Below are positions 55,387 through 64,000 of a DNA stretch of 64,000 nt, piece after piece (position 1 is the first letter of the stretch; every line of letters begins with the position of its first letter). Position numbers and translations under genes: made by a program. The stretch comes from Acetobacter orientalis (lineage in GTDB: Bacteria > Pseudomonadota > Alphaproteobacteria > Acetobacterales > Acetobacteraceae). The notes under the pieces are model-generated. The model did no database searches. It was not told the origin of the DNA and worked only from the letters and a program-made list of their open reading frames with translations. The DNA lies in assembly GCF_000963965.1 (NCBI RefSeq), contig NZ_BAMX01000006.1:1-64000 (forward strand), read 5' to 3'.

Positions 55387-55995
55387 TTAAATTAGCCCTT
55401 CTTCCTTCAAAGCTTTTTGTGCGGCGGGGCGTGCGAGCACTGTGTCTCGTAAAGTGCTGGCTTTGGGGTAGGCTGAAATGTCTATTTTGAGCGGTGTTGT
55501 CCAGTTTAGAATAACAGCCATAAGGGCATCGGCTTGTGTAAAACCTACGGGCAACAGGTAGCCAGTTGTGCTTTTGGCCAGTATGGCTTCAACTTGTGTA
55601 AGGCGGCGTTGAATAACGCTTTGTAGGCGCTCGCGTGTTGCTTCTGGTAGGTCTGGTGCAAAGAGTGGGCCAATGGCGCCGTGTACATCTTCACAAAAGC
55701 CTAAAATTTCAAGAAGGCGGAAAAACTCAAGGCTGTTGGGTGCGGGGTGAAATGCTGTGCTGCTTGCCTGTTGGCCAATAAACGTGAGAACCGCCACATT
55801 TTGAGTGAGCACAACCCCCGGTGCAATTTCTAAAGCAGGTACGGCACCGCGTGGGTTTATGGTTGTGTAGTCTATATTAGACGTGGTTCTTTTTTCTTTC
55901 AGGTTTACTTGTTCAAGAGTGTGGGTAAGGCCTGTTTCATTGAGCATGATGTGGGCCGCCAAAGAGCAGGCCCCCGGTGAGTAATAAAGTTTCAT
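55387..55995 (-). CDS. Glutathione S-transferase (beta-like)
   Basis: 202 residues. The thioredoxin-like N-terminal domain shows MKLYYSPGACSLAAHIMLNETG, with a cysteine at residue 10 as in beta-class enzymes, NPRGAVPALEIAPGVVLTQNVAVLTFI (cis-proline and SNAIL-like site reading QNVAV), then an all-helical C-terminal domain. The ATG at 55995 has AAGG eight bases ahead; an earlier in-frame start is not needed. Detoxification of electrophiles is the family role. First core-like gene after the AT-rich island. Confidence 0.9.
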   Translation of the reverse strand: MKLYYSPGACSLAAHIMLNETGLTHTLEQVNLKEKRTTSNIDYTTINPRGAVPALEIAPGVVLTQNVAVLTFIGQQASSTAFHPAPNSLEFFRLLEILGFCEDVHGAIGPLFAPDLPEATRERLQSVIQRRLTQVEAILAKSTTGYLLPVGFTQADALMAVILNWTTPLKIDISAYPKASTLRDTVLARPAAQKALKEEGLI

Positions 55996-56253
55996 GGTTA
56001 CACCCTTCATTTTACATGGTGCGTAAGGCAGCAAAAAGCACAGGGCCTTGTGCTGTTGAGCAAGACTGGCACGGCACTGTTGTATTGAAAAGCGCTTGGG
56101 CCGTGCTGGGCACGCGGGCCTGATGACAATTTGAATTTTACCAGTATGAACCCGCCATAGCTGTGTTGCTTAGAGTGCCCTTTTGATGCGTGCAGACCTT
56201 AGGTAAGAGGCAACCCTGCCAAGGTTTACGTAAAGCAGAAGGGGTGCCGATAC

Positions 56254-56766
56254 ATGGCCGTTGTGTGGGGTGATTTTCAGGCTGTGGTGCAGCTTTCTGC
56301 TGGCTTGAACGTTGCTATTTTAAGTTTTGTCGATATTAGCTTGCCAGCCATTAAAGAGCGCAGGCGTGTGTTTGCCAAAGCCCGGCAAGAGCTAGATATA
56401 CACCGCAAAAACCCCCATAAACGCACAGACCAAGAAAAGTCTGAACATGCAGAAGCTGTGGGGTTGGTAGACCGCCAGTTGTTTGATTTGTGGCGTGAGA
56501 CATCAGCATTTGAAAATATTGAAGATTCGTTGATGAAATCGACCGGCGTGTTTGGTTTTTTTGGGGCTGTGTTAAGTATTGGCCTGCTTTGGTATTCTGC
56601 GCTGCATTATAACGAGCCTATTCCGGTTACCGCAGAGGTGCTGACAGTTATTTCATTTTGCTCTCTTATTGCTGCGTTTTTAATTAACTTCTTTACGGCT
56701 TCCAAGGCGTCTCAATATGCAAAGCGTTGCAACCAGTTGCGCGAGCATATGCGGGTTAAATTATAG
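56254..56766 (+). CDS. Membrane protein of unknown function
   Basis: 170 residues, not recognised. An N-terminal hydrophobic stretch (VQLSAGLNVAILSFVDISL), then a charged coiled-coil-like part (about residues 35-90: KERRRVFAKARQELDIHRK, HAEAVGLVDRQL), followed by two membrane helices (FGFFGAVLSIGLLWYSAL and LTVISFCSLIAAFLINFFT) and a basic tail. AAGGGG lies upstream of the ATG. Base and codon use are like the core. A hairpin terminator follows. Confidence 0.65.
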   Translation: MAVVWGDFQAVVQLSAGLNVAILSFVDISLPAIKERRRVFAKARQELDIHRKNPHKRTDQEKSEHAEAVGLVDRQLFDLWRETSAFENIEDSLMKSTGVFGFFGAVLSIGLLWYSALHYNEPIPVTAEVLTVISFCSLIAAFLINFFTASKASQYAKRCNQLREHMRVKL

Positions 56767-56790
56767 CGTGGTTTTTGTGGCCATATTATA

Positions 56791-56822
56791 AAGCCGCCCC
56801 AGAGCATAATAAGGGGCGGCTT
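56791..56822. terminator. Hairpin between two convergent genes
   Basis: AAGCCGCCCC pairs with GGGGCGGCTT; loop of 12 bases. The following TTATTGTGTTTTATTT on the plus strand gives a moderate T-rich tail. Confidence 0.7.
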
Positions 56823-56830
56823 ATTGTGTT

Positions 56831-57484
56831 TTATTTGGTGCTGAAAAGTCTGTCGCCTGCATCGCCCAAGCCGGGGCGAATATAGCCGTGCTCGTCTAAT
56901 GTGGGGTCAATGGCGCAGGTAATAACTGGCACATCGGGGTGTTGTTCTTTTAGGCAAGCAATGCCCTGCGGTGTAGAAAGCAGGCACACGAATAGGAGAC
57001 GTTTTGCCCCTTCTTGCTTTAAGCGGGTAAGGGCGGCTGCGGCGCTATGGCCTGTGGCCAGCATGGGGTCAACCACCACGCAGCGGCGCGAGGCAATTTG
57101 GGTGGGTAGTTTGAGGTAGTATTCAACGGCCTCAAGAGTGTTGGGGTCTCGGTACAGGCCAATATGCCCAACTGGAGCAAACGGCACCAAGTCCAGCATG
57201 CCGTCAAGCAGGCCGTTACCGGCACGCAGAATAGAAATAAAGCACACATCTGGCCCGGCAAGCTGCATGCCTGTTGTGGGTTCGAGCGGGGTGGTTATTT
57301 CAACTTTTTCTAGCGGTAGGTCGCGTGTGGCTTCGTAGCACATCAGCAAGCTGAGTTCGCGCACAAGGCGGCGGAAACCAGCTGTGGACGTTTCTGCTTT
57401 ACGCAGGTGGGTGAGCTTGTGCTGAATAAGGGGGTGGTCAAGCACAATAGGAGAGGCGGCAAAAGCGGGGAGTTGTGTCATCAT
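56831..57484 (-). CDS. upp: Uracil phosphoribosyltransferase
   Basis: 217-residue pyrimidine salvage enzyme (uracil plus PRPP to UMP). PRPP-binding loop [18 protein letters not shown] (about residues 132-149) and C-terminal uracil-binding [26 protein letters not shown] are clear. Two ATGs in tandem at the start; AAGG lies before them. gpt, another salvage gene, lies about 740 bases away on the other strand. Confidence 0.95.
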   Translation of the reverse strand: MMTQLPAFAASPIVLDHPLIQHKLTHLRKAETSTAGFRRLVRELSLLMCYEATRDLPLEKVEITTPLEPTTGMQLAGPDVCFISILRAGNGLLDGMLDLVPFAPVGHIGLYRDPNTLEAVEYYLKLPTQIASRRCVVVDPMLATGHSAAAALTRLKQEGAKRLLFVCLLSTPQGIACLKEQHPDVPVITCAIDPTLDEHGYIRPGLGDAGDRLFSTK

Positions 57485-57565
57485 AGACTGCCTTTTAACG
57501 CCAGATAGGCTGTAGCGCTATGCTCCGTTTGCGGCTTGGTACGCATAAGGTAGAGTATAAGTGTT

Positions 57566-57604
57566 AGCCTGCCACAGTGTTGGGTACTGACCCTATGGCA
57601 GGCT
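57566..57604 (-). terminator. Hairpin after lipoprotein gene
   Basis: AGCCTGCCA and TGGCAGGCT, nine perfect pairs with an inner GGGTA/TACCC-like stem; no clear T-run. Lies between the lipoprotein gene and upp, both on the minus strand. Confidence 0.4.
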
Positions 57605-57619
57605 TGGGTTTGCTAAGGC

Positions 57620-57877
57620 TTAGTAGCGGCGGCGTGGCCGCTCTGGCGTGGTGGCGGCCCCTACGGCGGCCCCTGTGCCGCCGCCAGCCAATGCGCCAAT
57701 GGCAGCACCCGGCCCACCACCGGCAATGGCGCCAATGGCGGCACCGCCGCCTGCGCCAATAAGAGCGCCTGTGCCAGCGCGCGAGCCTGCGTTGTAGCGG
57801 TCTCCGCAGCCAGCAAGGGCAAGAAGCGCGGTAAAGGCAGCAGCGGTCATGGCGTTTCTTATGATGCGGTCACTCAT
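57620..57877 (-). CDS. Glycine-zipper lipoprotein
   Basis: 85 residues. Lipoprotein signal with lipobox LALAGC at about residues 19-24, then a glycine zipper GTGALIGAGGGAAIGAIAGGGPGAAIGALAGGG (about residues 35-68) and a basic tail RPRRRY. Small lipoproteins of this kind sit in the outer membrane and are usually stress-related or of unknown role. AGGAACC precedes the ATG. Confidence 0.82.
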   Translation of the reverse strand: MSDRIIRNAMTAAAFTALLALAGCGDRYNAGSRAGTGALIGAGGGAAIGAIAGGGPGAAIGALAGGGTGAAVGAATTPERPRRRY

Positions 57878-58220
57878 CGAACGGTTCCTTATGGTCTGCT
57901 GTGGAGTAAGGTTAAAAACACTCTCCGTTGGGTTGGAACTGAAGCGTTACGCACTGTTAAAAGCAAAAACAGGGCAAAAGTTCGCATATATTATGAAAAA
58001 TCTCTCTCTTATGTTTGTTGGATATAGAGTGCGTGCGGAGTGCGGTAAGCGGGGCTTTATTGTGTGTGGGTAGGGTGTGCGTTTGGCGCATCAAAATGTT
58101 TTTTCTTGCGAAACGGGTTTGCAGCCAGTGTGCGAGTAGTGGCAGAACGGCCCCCATGCAGGCCGGGAGAGCTGGCCTGAGAGAACGCTGTACACGACTA
58201 AATTAAGGAATAAGCGCCAG
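57878..58220. other. Intergenic, promoters only
   Basis: Gap of 343 bases between the divergent lipoprotein gene and gpt. No gene or conserved RNA structure seen. It must hold both promoters. Confidence 0.55.
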
Positions 58221-58706
58221 ATGGCCGTAAACTACGCGACTGTCACATGGGACCAATTGCACAGAGACGCCCGCCTTTTGGCAGAATCTCTGGTGCCAAG
58301 CCTGCCCTTTAAAGGCATTGTGGCAGTAACGCGCGGCGGGTTGATACCGGCTGCAATTATTGCCCGTGAACTCAACTGCCGCCTTGTAGAAACAATCTCG
58401 GTTGTGACCTACGATGAAGAAAGCCGTGGCGAGCCACAAATTATTAAAGCACCAGAAGCCGCCGGAGATGGCGAAGGCTTTTTAGTGATTGATGATCTGG
58501 TTGATTCTGGCGTGACAGCGAAAGTGGTGCGTGAGCGCCTGCCAAAAGCCGTGTTTGCTTGCCTGTATGCCAAACCGGCCGCCAAAGCCCTAACCGACAA
58601 GTTTGTGGTCGAAGTGCCGCAGGATACCTGGATTTTGTTCCCTTGGGATACGGCTCCGTTATTCGTGCCGCCGCTGGCCAGTAAGAAAAAAGACACAAAT
58701 AACTGA
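58221..58706 (+). CDS. gpt: Xanthine-guanine phosphoribosyltransferase
   Basis: 161 residues; purine salvage. PRPP loop FLVIDDLVDSGVTAKVVRERL, N-terminal VAVTRGGLIPAAIIAREL with the arginine-glycine-glycine loop, and the C-terminal LFPWDTAPLF that binds the purine. AAGGAA lies about 11 bases upstream of the ATG. Followed by tRNA-Pro. Confidence 0.93.
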   Translation: MAVNYATVTWDQLHRDARLLAESLVPSLPFKGIVAVTRGGLIPAAIIARELNCRLVETISVVTYDEESRGEPQIIKAPEAAGDGEGFLVIDDLVDSGVTAKVVRERLPKAVFACLYAKPAAKALTDKFVVEVPQDTWILFPWDTAPLFVPPLASKKKDTNN

Positions 58707-58763
58707 TTTTTTACACTTTTGGGGTTGCCAGCGGAGCAAATGCCGCTTAGGTATCCCCTCATT

Positions 58764-58840
58764 CGGGGCGTGGCGCAGCCTGGTAGCGCGCTTGTTTTGG
58801 GTACAAGAGGCCCCCGGTTCGAGTCCGGGCGCCCCGACCA
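58764..58840 (+). tRNA. tRNA-Pro (UGG)
   Basis: 77 bases with CCA encoded. Acceptor CGGGGCG/CGCCCCG; anticodon stem CTTGT/ACAAG with loop TTTGGGT (anticodon TGG); T arm CCCGGTTCGAGTCCGGG. Confidence 0.97.
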
Positions 58841-58861
58841 TATTTATCTGGAGGCATAAGC

Positions 58862-59167
58862 ATGCCGGCACGGATTTATAAGCAACCTAAGCCTGCTGGA
58901 CAGTCTGGGTTGGCTGGCACTCAAGAGTGGGTGTTTGAATATGGGCAAAGTGCTGCCCGTACCCCAGACCCTTTAATGGGTTGGAGTGGTAGCACAGATT
59001 CAGTTTCTCAAATTCGGCTTTATTTCTCATCTTGTGAAGAGGCCGTTGCCTACGCGCAGCGCAACAAGATTGAGGCTCAGGTTGAAAAACCTGCAATGCG
59101 GCTAAAGCAGCCAAAAGTTTATGCAGAGAATTTTGCTGCAAACCGGGTGCAAAACTGGACGCATTGA
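58862..59167 (+). CDS. Complex I accessory subunit, NDUFS4-like
   Basis: 101-residue soluble protein of the ETC complex I 18-kDa (NDUFS4/AQDQ) family, marked by ARIYKQPKPAGQSGLAGTQEWVFEYG, WSGSTDSVSQIRLYFSSCEEAVAYA and KVYAENFAANRVQNWTH. The family occurs in Alphaproteobacteria and mitochondria and stabilises NADH:ubiquinone oxidoreductase. GGAGG lies eight bases before the ATG. It stands between two tRNA genes with no nuo genes nearby. Confidence 0.92.
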   Translation: MPARIYKQPKPAGQSGLAGTQEWVFEYGQSAARTPDPLMGWSGSTDSVSQIRLYFSSCEEAVAYAQRNKIEAQVEKPAMRLKQPKVYAENFAANRVQNWTH

Positions 59168-59206
59168 TTTTTTGGTTCGTGGTCTGTATCTGCCATGTAC
59201 CAGCGG

Positions 59207-59283
59207 GCGCCCTTAGCTCAGTTGGATAGAGCAACAGCCTTCTAAGCTGTGGGTCGCTGGTTCGAATCCAGCAGGGCGCACCA
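59207..59283 (+). tRNA. tRNA-Arg (UCU)
   Basis: 77 bases with encoded CCA. Acceptor GCGCCCT/AGGGCGC; anticodon stem ACAGC/GCTGT with loop CTTCTAA (anticodon TCT); T arm CTGGTTCGAATCCAG. Confidence 0.97.
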
Positions 59284-59500
59284 TTTTTTCTTAAAAAATA
59301 ATGCCGGAGTTGTTTCTGGTTCTTTCCGGAAACTGGCTTGAGGTCACGCACGTAGTGTTGTGCGCCACATAATGTGCCGTCATTTTGGTACGGGTTTATT
59401 TTACAAAAAAATTGTAATGCCTGCGCTATAGGGCGTGGTACGCCAGCTATTCTGTTTTTCCGCCTTGACGGAAAGGGGCAGGGGCCGCATTGCTCCACCC

Positions 59501-60655
59501 ATGCGAGTTGCTGCCATTCTTCTGGCTGCCGGAACGGGCAGCCGTTATGCCGCCACCAGCGGGTCTGAAACGCCGAAACAATATGTTCGGCTTGCAGGCG
59601 CGCCGGTTATCCGCCACGCTGCCCAAGCATTATTGCCCCATGTGGCGTGCTTGCAGCCTGTTGGCCACCCAGCTTCACTCACCGAGGCCCTAGAAGGCTT
59701 AGCTGTGTTGCCGCCCGTAACGGGGGGCGAAACACGGCAGGCGAGTGTGCGTGCCGGGCTTGAGGCTCTGGCTGCCTTGCCCGAGGCCGAGCGCCCAGAT
59801 GTGGTGTTGGTGCATGATGGTGCCCGCCCTTACGTAACCGCTGCCGTGGTGGGGAATGTCGTTGCCGCCCTAGCAGAGCACCCCGGTGCAATTCCGGCAG
59901 TGCCGGTGGCAGATACCCTAAAGCGGGAAGACGGTGGGGTTATTGCGGGTACAGTCTCGCGTGAGCATTTGTTCCGTGCGCAAACGCCGCAGGGCTTTCG
60001 CTTTGGCTTGTTTTTAGACCTGCACCGGGCGGCTTCGACCCTAACCGCCACAGATGATGCCAAACTGCTGGAAGATGCAGGCTTTAGCGTGGCTCTGGTG
60101 CAGGGCGATGAAGATAATATCAAGCTGACTTATGAGGATGATCTGGTGCGTCTGGAACGACTGATTGGCCCGACCATGCTGCCACGTGTTGGCCTTGGGT
60201 ACGATGTGCATGCTTTTGAAGAAGGCCGCCCCCTTATTTTGTGTGGCATTACCGTGCCGCACACTAAAGGCCTAGCCGGCCATTCAGACGCCGATGTGGG
60301 CATTCATGCCTTGTGTGATGCCATTTATGGTGCGCTGGCAGAGGGCGATATTGGCCGCCATTTTCCACCGAGTGAGAATAAATGGAAAGACGCCGACAGT
60401 GCGCGGTTTTTAGTGCATGCAGGCCAGCGTATTCGCGAGCGGGGGGGAATGCTTATTAACGCAGACCTAACCCTTATTTGTGAGCGCCCTAAAATTGGCC
60501 CCCATGCTGAGGCTATGCGTAAGCGTGTGGCAGAACTGCTTGAGGTTGAGGTAGAGCGTATTTCTATTAAAGCGACAACCTCTGAGCGCCTTGGCTTTAC
60601 TGGGCGTGAAGAAGGCATTGCCTGCACAGCGGCGGTTTCTGTTTTGGTGCCCTAA
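59501..60655 (+). CDS. ispDF: Bifunctional IspD/IspF isoprenoid enzyme
   Basis: 384-residue fusion of 2-C-methylerythritol 4-phosphate cytidylyltransferase and 2-C-methylerythritol 2,4-cyclodiphosphate synthase. IspD half (1-220): [30 protein letters not shown]. IspF half (about 225-384): [40 protein letters not shown] and [19 protein letters not shown]. The fusion is common in Alphaproteobacteria. ATG 59501 suits the IspD N-terminus; no strong ribosome site is visible. Confidence 0.95.
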   Translation: MRVAAILLAAGTGSRYAATSGSETPKQYVRLAGAPVIRHAAQALLPHVACLQPVGHPASLTEALEGLAVLPPVTGGETRQASVRAGLEALAALPEAERPDVVLVHDGARPYVTAAVVGNVVAALAEHPGAIPAVPVADTLKREDGGVIAGTVSREHLFRAQTPQGFRFGLFLDLHRAASTLTATDDAKLLEDAGFSVALVQGDEDNIKLTYEDDLVRLERLIGPTMLPRVGLGYDVHAFEEGRPLILCGITVPHTKGLAGHSDADVGIHALCDAIYGALAEGDIGRHFPPSENKWKDADSARFLVHAGQRIRERGGMLINADLTLICERPKIGPHAEAMRKRVAELLEVEVERISIKATTSERLGFTGREEGIACTAAVSVLVP

Positions 60656-60683
60656 CAGGCTTTGTGTTGCAGGGTACAGGGTG

Positions 60684-60720
60684 GGGTGTCTGGGCTATGG
60701 CTCAGGCACCCTTTCTTTTT
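60684..60720 (+). terminator. Terminator after ispDF
   Basis: GGGTGTCTGGGC-TATG-GCTCAGGCACCC stem with two imperfect pairs, followed by TTTCTTTTT. Confidence 0.75.
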
Positions 60721-60869
60721 GTAAATAAGAGTGGCTGCGTGTTGGTTGCTACAAAAGTTAAGAGTGGAAAAACCAGGGGAAACCTTATATTTTCTGGTTA
60801 ATCGTTACGGTTATAAAAAGATTGATTTTATAGCGGGAAAAAGCTATTGCTGCCTAAATCATAGGCAAT

Positions 60870-61946
60870 GTGGGAAAGAGTGTGCAAACCCAATCAGTAT
60901 TGCAGCCGATAGACCTTGGCGGTGTTCAAATTGAAACCCCGGTTATTCTGGCCCCCATGTCTGGTGTAACAGACCTGCCGTACCGGCGTTTGGCCCGCAA
61001 ATTGGGTGCCGGGCTCGTTGTGTCTGAAATGATTGCCTCGTGGGCTATGGTGCGTGAAAACGACAACACGTTGCGTATGGCAGAAGTAGCCGATGCTGGT
61101 GGCCCCAACGCGGTGCAACTTGCCGGGTGCGACCCAGAGGCCATGGCAGAAGCTGCGCGTATTTCTGTTGGCCGTGGTGCAGACCTTATTGATATTAATT
61201 TTGGCTGCCCGGTAAAAAAAGTGGCCGTAGGCCAAATGGCAGGCTCTGCTTTGATGCGTGATGAGGTGGCTGCCGCCCGCCTGCTCAACGCAACCGTTAA
61301 AGCTGTTAATGTGCCCGTAACGCTTAAAATGCGTATGGGGTGGGACCACCAGCACCTTAATGCGCCAGCCTTGGCCCGTATTGCCCAAGAAGCTGGAATA
61401 CGCATGATTACAGTGCACGGCCGTACCCGCCAGCAGTTTTATAACGGCACGGCAGACTGGGCTTTTGTGCGGAATGTTAAAGACGCCGTAAGCCTGCCTG
61501 TTATTGTCAATGGTGATATTCTAACCGTTGACGATGCCCGTACTGCCTTGGCCCAGTCTGGGGCCGATGGCGTTATGATAGGGCGCGGCTGCTATGGCCG
61601 CCCATGGTTTTTGGCCCAGGTTGCGCATGCCCTGCGTACCGGCCAAGAGGTGCCAGACCCCAGCCTGCCAGCGGAAAAAGCCATTGTGCTAGAACATTAC
61701 GGCATGATGCTTGAACATTTTGGTGAAAGACCGGGCCTGCGCTTGGCGCGTAAGCATGTGTCTTGGTATTCGGCTGGGTTGCCAAGCTCGGCTGGCTTTA
61801 GAGCGGCGTTTAACCGTGTTGATAATGCGCCAGAAGCCATTGCCATGATTTCTGACTTTTACGACGAGCAAATACAGGCCGGTTCAGTGCGTGAGCCAAG
61901 AGCGTCCCGCCATGCGGAAGCGGCCGCGCAGGCCTGCGCAGCGTAA
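60870..61946 (+). CDS. dusB: tRNA-dihydrouridine synthase
   Basis: 358-residue flavoprotein that reduces uridine in the D loop of tRNA. Motifs: [44 protein letters not shown] with the catalytic cysteine, [19 protein letters not shown] and [11 protein letters not shown]. Start is GTG at 60870; a second GTG at 60882 with GGGAAAG before it is possible. It lies 11 bases before ntrB, the alphaproteobacterial nifR3-ntrB-ntrC order. Confidence 0.93.
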   Translation: MGKSVQTQSVLQPIDLGGVQIETPVILAPMSGVTDLPYRRLARKLGAGLVVSEMIASWAMVRENDNTLRMAEVADAGGPNAVQLAGCDPEAMAEAARISVGRGADLIDINFGCPVKKVAVGQMAGSALMRDEVAAARLLNATVKAVNVPVTLKMRMGWDHQHLNAPALARIAQEAGIRMITVHGRTRQQFYNGTADWAFVRNVKDAVSLPVIVNGDILTVDDARTALAQSGADGVMIGRGCYGRPWFLAQVAHALRTGQEVPDPSLPAEKAIVLEHYGMMLEHFGERPGLRLARKHVSWYSAGLPSSAGFRAAFNRVDNAPEAIAMISDFYDEQIQAGSVREPRASRHAEAAAQACAA

Positions 61947-61957
61947 CGCGGGGTGGC

Positions 61958-63067
61958 ATGAAAGGCCGCAAACCTTCTGGCGCAGGGCGCTCAGACCCCA
62001 ACCTTATTTTAGATAATTTGCCCGTGCCGGTGCTGGAAATTGATGCCAGTAACGGTATTTGCTTTGCCAATTCTGCGGCAGAGGAATTTTTTGCTACATC
62101 GCGTCACCAATTGTGCCAAAGCAATTTGGGTGACCTGGTGCCCCAAGACCACCCGCTTTTTTTGTTGGTGGAGCATGTGCGCCGCGATGGCGGTAGCGTG
62201 ACAGAGCATGAACTTATTTTTAGCTCTCCTCGGTTTCATAAAGAAGGCATTACGGTGCAAGGGGCAGATATGCCCGAAACGCCAGCGGCTATAGTGCTGA
62301 CGTTTCATGATTCCTCAACCGCGCGCACGCTTGATAGGCAACTGGCGTTTCGGTCTGCGGCGCGGAGTGTGTCTGGTATGGCGGCTATGCTGGCGCATGA
62401 AGTGCGCAACCCGCTTTCTGGCATAAAAGGTGCGGCGCAAATTCTTGAAAATGCGGTTGCTGAGCAAGATAAAGAACTGGCAAGCTTAATCTGTGCTGAG
62501 GTTGACCGCATAGATGCCCTTGTTGAGCGCATGGGTATGTTTGGTGAAGCACCAACAGATTTTCGTTCAGTTAATATTCACCGTGTGTTGGAGCACGTAA
62601 AACTGCTGGCCGGGCAGGGTTTCGCGTCTGATATCCGTATTATTGAGCGCTATGACCCCTCTTTGCCGCCTGTGTGGGGCAATAGAGACCAACTGGTGCA
62701 AGTGCTCCTTAATTTGGTGAAAAACGCTGCCGAAGCCATACGCGAGACCGATAAACCGGGCGAGATAACTCTAAGCACAAGTTATAAGCCGGGCATTAGG
62801 CTTGCCCTGCCCGGTACATCGCAATGGCGACACCTACCTTTGGTTGTAACGGTGCGCGACACCGGGCCGGGTATTTCAGACACTATTCGCCCGCATTTGT
62901 TTGAGCCATTTCTGAGCACCAAAATGAGCGGAAGTGGCCTAGGGCTAGCCCTAGTTGGCAAAATTATGGACGACCACGGCGGCGTAATAGAAGTGGACAG
63001 CAGGCCAGGTCGTACGGAAATAAGCCTTTATCTGCCTATTGTCTCAGAGCCGCTTGACCCCGCTTGA
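61958..63067 (+). CDS. ntrB: Nitrogen regulation sensor kinase NtrB
   Basis: 369 residues, cytosolic. PAS domain about 20-125 (VPVLEIDASNGICFANSAAEEFF), H box LAHEVRNPLSGIKGAAQIL with the phosphorylated histidine, N box LVQVLLNLVKNAAEAI, and G boxes VTVRDTGPGI and GSGLGLALVGKIMDDHGG. It receives the PII signal and phosphorylates NtrC. Gap of 64 bases to ntrC. Together with glnK elsewhere in the window it forms the nitrogen-sensing route. Confidence 0.95.
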   Translation: MKGRKPSGAGRSDPNLILDNLPVPVLEIDASNGICFANSAAEEFFATSRHQLCQSNLGDLVPQDHPLFLLVEHVRRDGGSVTEHELIFSSPRFHKEGITVQGADMPETPAAIVLTFHDSSTARTLDRQLAFRSAARSVSGMAAMLAHEVRNPLSGIKGAAQILENAVAEQDKELASLICAEVDRIDALVERMGMFGEAPTDFRSVNIHRVLEHVKLLAGQGFASDIRIIERYDPSLPPVWGNRDQLVQVLLNLVKNAAEAIRETDKPGEITLSTSYKPGIRLALPGTSQWRHLPLVVTVRDTGPGISDTIRPHLFEPFLSTKMSGSGLGLALVGKIMDDHGGVIEVDSRPGRTEISLYLPIVSEPLDPA

Positions 63068-63131
63068 TAGACTGCATTGCCTTTGTTTTTGACCCGTTGC
63101 CGCGGCAACTTTTCTGACTGTGATGCCTTTA

Positions 63132-64000
63132 ATGAACCCACTGCCCACTATTCTTGTTGCTGATGATGACCGCTCCATTCGCACTGTGTTGGGGCAGGCC
63201 TTGGGGCGTGCGGGGTATCAGGTTCAGTCTACGCCTAATGCCGCAACGCTCTGGCAATGGGTAGAAGAAGGCGAGGGTGATCTGGTGATAACAGATGTTA
63301 TTATGCCAGACGGGAGCGGGCTTGACCTTATCCCGCGTATTCGCCAAGCGCGGCCAGATTTGCGCATTATTGTTATGAGCGCGCAGTCTAACCTGACAAC
63401 GGCTGTTAAGGCTACGCAACGCGGTGCGTTTGAGTATCTGGCAAAGCCGTTTGACCTAAAAGAACTGCTGAGTGTTGTGGGGCGTGCTCTGGCGGCACCG
63501 GCTCAAGAACAAACCAAGCCAGCACAGCCCAGTGCGCCAGAAGAACGTTTGCCGCTTATTGGGCAGTCAACGGTTATGCAGGGCATTTACCGTAGCATTG
63601 CCCGCCTTACTACGTCTGACCTAACCGTTATGATTACGGGTGAGAGTGGTACAGGTAAAGAACTAGTGGCCCACGCACTGCACGAATATGGCCGCAGGCG
63701 CATTGGCCCGTTTGTGGCCGTTAATATGGCGGCTATACCGCGAGACCAGATTGAGGCTGAACTTTTTGGCCAAGAGCGCACGGCAGGGGGGCGCAGCCCC
63801 GGCAAGTTTGAGCAAGCTGCTGGTGGCACCCTTTTTCTGGATGAAATTGGGGATATGCCGCCCGAGGCCCAAACCCGCCTTTTGCGTGTTTTACAAGATG
63901 GTGAGTTTACAACCGTAGGCGGCCGCGCGCCCATTAGGGCCGATGTACGCATTGTTGCCGCCACGCACAGAGACCTGCGGCAAGCCATTCGGGCTGGTGC
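63132..64000 (+). CDS. ntrC: Nitrogen response regulator NtrC, partial, GAFTGA loop absent
   Basis: The frame is open to the window end, so only the first 289 residues are seen. Receiver domain: [24 protein letters not shown] with the phosphoryl aspartate, [10 protein letters not shown] and AFEYLAKPF. The AAA+ domain begins at about residue 140: Walker [20 protein letters not shown], Walker [14 protein letters not shown], and [15 protein letters not shown]. In the sigma54-contacting loop, [19 protein letters not shown] replaces the usual ELFGHEKGAFTGA...GRFEQ; four residues and the whole GAFTGA are missing. A start at 63123, three codons earlier, is also possible. The C-terminal Fis domain lies beyond the window. 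Confidence 0.92.
   Translation, partial: MNPLPTILVADDDRSIRTVLGQALGRAGYQVQSTPNAATLWQWVEEGEGDLVITDVIMPDGSGLDLIPRIRQARPDLRIIVMSAQSNLTTAVKATQRGAFEYLAKPFDLKELLSVVGRALAAPAQEQTKPAQPSAPEERLPLIGQSTVMQGIYRSIARLTTSDLTVMITGESGTGKELVAHALHEYGRRRIGPFVAVNMAAIPRDQIEAELFGQERTAGGRSPGKFEQAAGGTLFLDEIGDMPPEAQTRLLRVLQDGEFTTVGGRAPIRADVRIVAATHRDLRQAIRAG

Noticed and set aside
54944..55390. Two overlapping open frames in the AT-rich gap (87 aa minus, 97 aa plus)
   Set aside because: No ribosome sites, no recognisable family, and they overlap on opposite strands in low-complexity AT-rich sequence. Chance frames are expected there.
55300..56250. Right-hand attachment site matching the tRNA-Ser 3' end
   Set aside because: I looked for the T-arm/acceptor sequence near the right edge of the AT-rich block and found no copy. 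The island border is therefore set by composition only.

Overview
The window looks like a piece of chromosome from an acetic acid bacterium (Alphaproteobacteria, Acetobacteraceae). The main reasons are the alphaproteobacterial dusB-ntrB-ntrC block, a fused ispDF, an AqpQ/NDUFS4-type complex I accessory protein, a SAM-II riboswitch ahead of metZ, a type II sulfide:quinone reductase, OprB-type sugar porin and ginI/ginR-like quorum-sensing genes. Most of the window has moderate GC (a little over half by eye) and densely packed genes; one block at about 52,900-55,390 is strikingly AT-rich and stands apart. Genus cannot be decided from the sequence alone.

Layout. 1-3,100: octamer repeat at the window edge, an MFS exporter, and a sulfide:quinone reductase with a DUF3297 protein and a 14-bp inverted repeat between them. 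3,200-11,000: export genes on the minus strand, namely a stand-alone RND permease, a secreted beta-rich protein and an AaeXAB-like operon (FUSC, DUF1656, HlyD). 11,268-15,100: an SbcD/SbcC-like (YhaO/YhaN-type) nuclease pair. 15,084-23,400: OprB porin, moaB, PfpI, a POTRA-only periplasmic protein, folE, apaG, metZ with its SAM-II riboswitch, iron superoxide dismutase and a fused GNAT-Nudix gene. 23,385-32,100: Rieske oxygenase, DUF2721, DUF815 ATPase, yajC, priA/xerC divergent pair, prolyl aminopeptidase and a two-domain retropepsin-like protein. 32,400-40,430: a small secreted protein, LysR/YeiH divergent pair, and a glnK...amtB nitrogen-sensing pair that is split by glycosyltransferase-type genes. 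40,650-52,110: a UbiH-like hydroxylase, cysE, groES-groEL under a CIRCE element, a dienelactone hydrolase, cspA, DinG-family helicase, zinc alcohol dehydrogenase, suhB and efp.

52,268-55,390 is the accessory part: tRNA-Ser, a decayed tyrosine integrase whose C-terminus (with the catalytic tyrosine) lies about 70 bp from the tRNA 3' end, then an AT-rich block carrying luxR and luxI. I read this as the remains of an integrative element that brought in an acyl-homoserine-lactone circuit. After it the core resumes: glutathione S-transferase, upp, gpt, tRNA-Pro, the NDUFS4-like gene, tRNA-Arg, ispDF, dusB, ntrB and the first 870 bp of ntrC.

Links between genes. Nitrogen control appears twice: glnK/amtB at 35.7-40.4 kb and ntrB/ntrC at the right end. 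The NtrC AAA+ domain visible here lacks the sigma54-contacting GAFTGA loop, which suggests it acts without sigma54, as reported for Rhodobacter capsulatus NtrC. Sulfur metabolism is spread over sqr, metZ (riboswitch), cysE and the YeiH family exporter. Nucleotide salvage (upp, gpt) and envelope/efflux functions account for much of the rest. No CRISPR array, rRNA operon, intact insertion sequence or prophage was seen.
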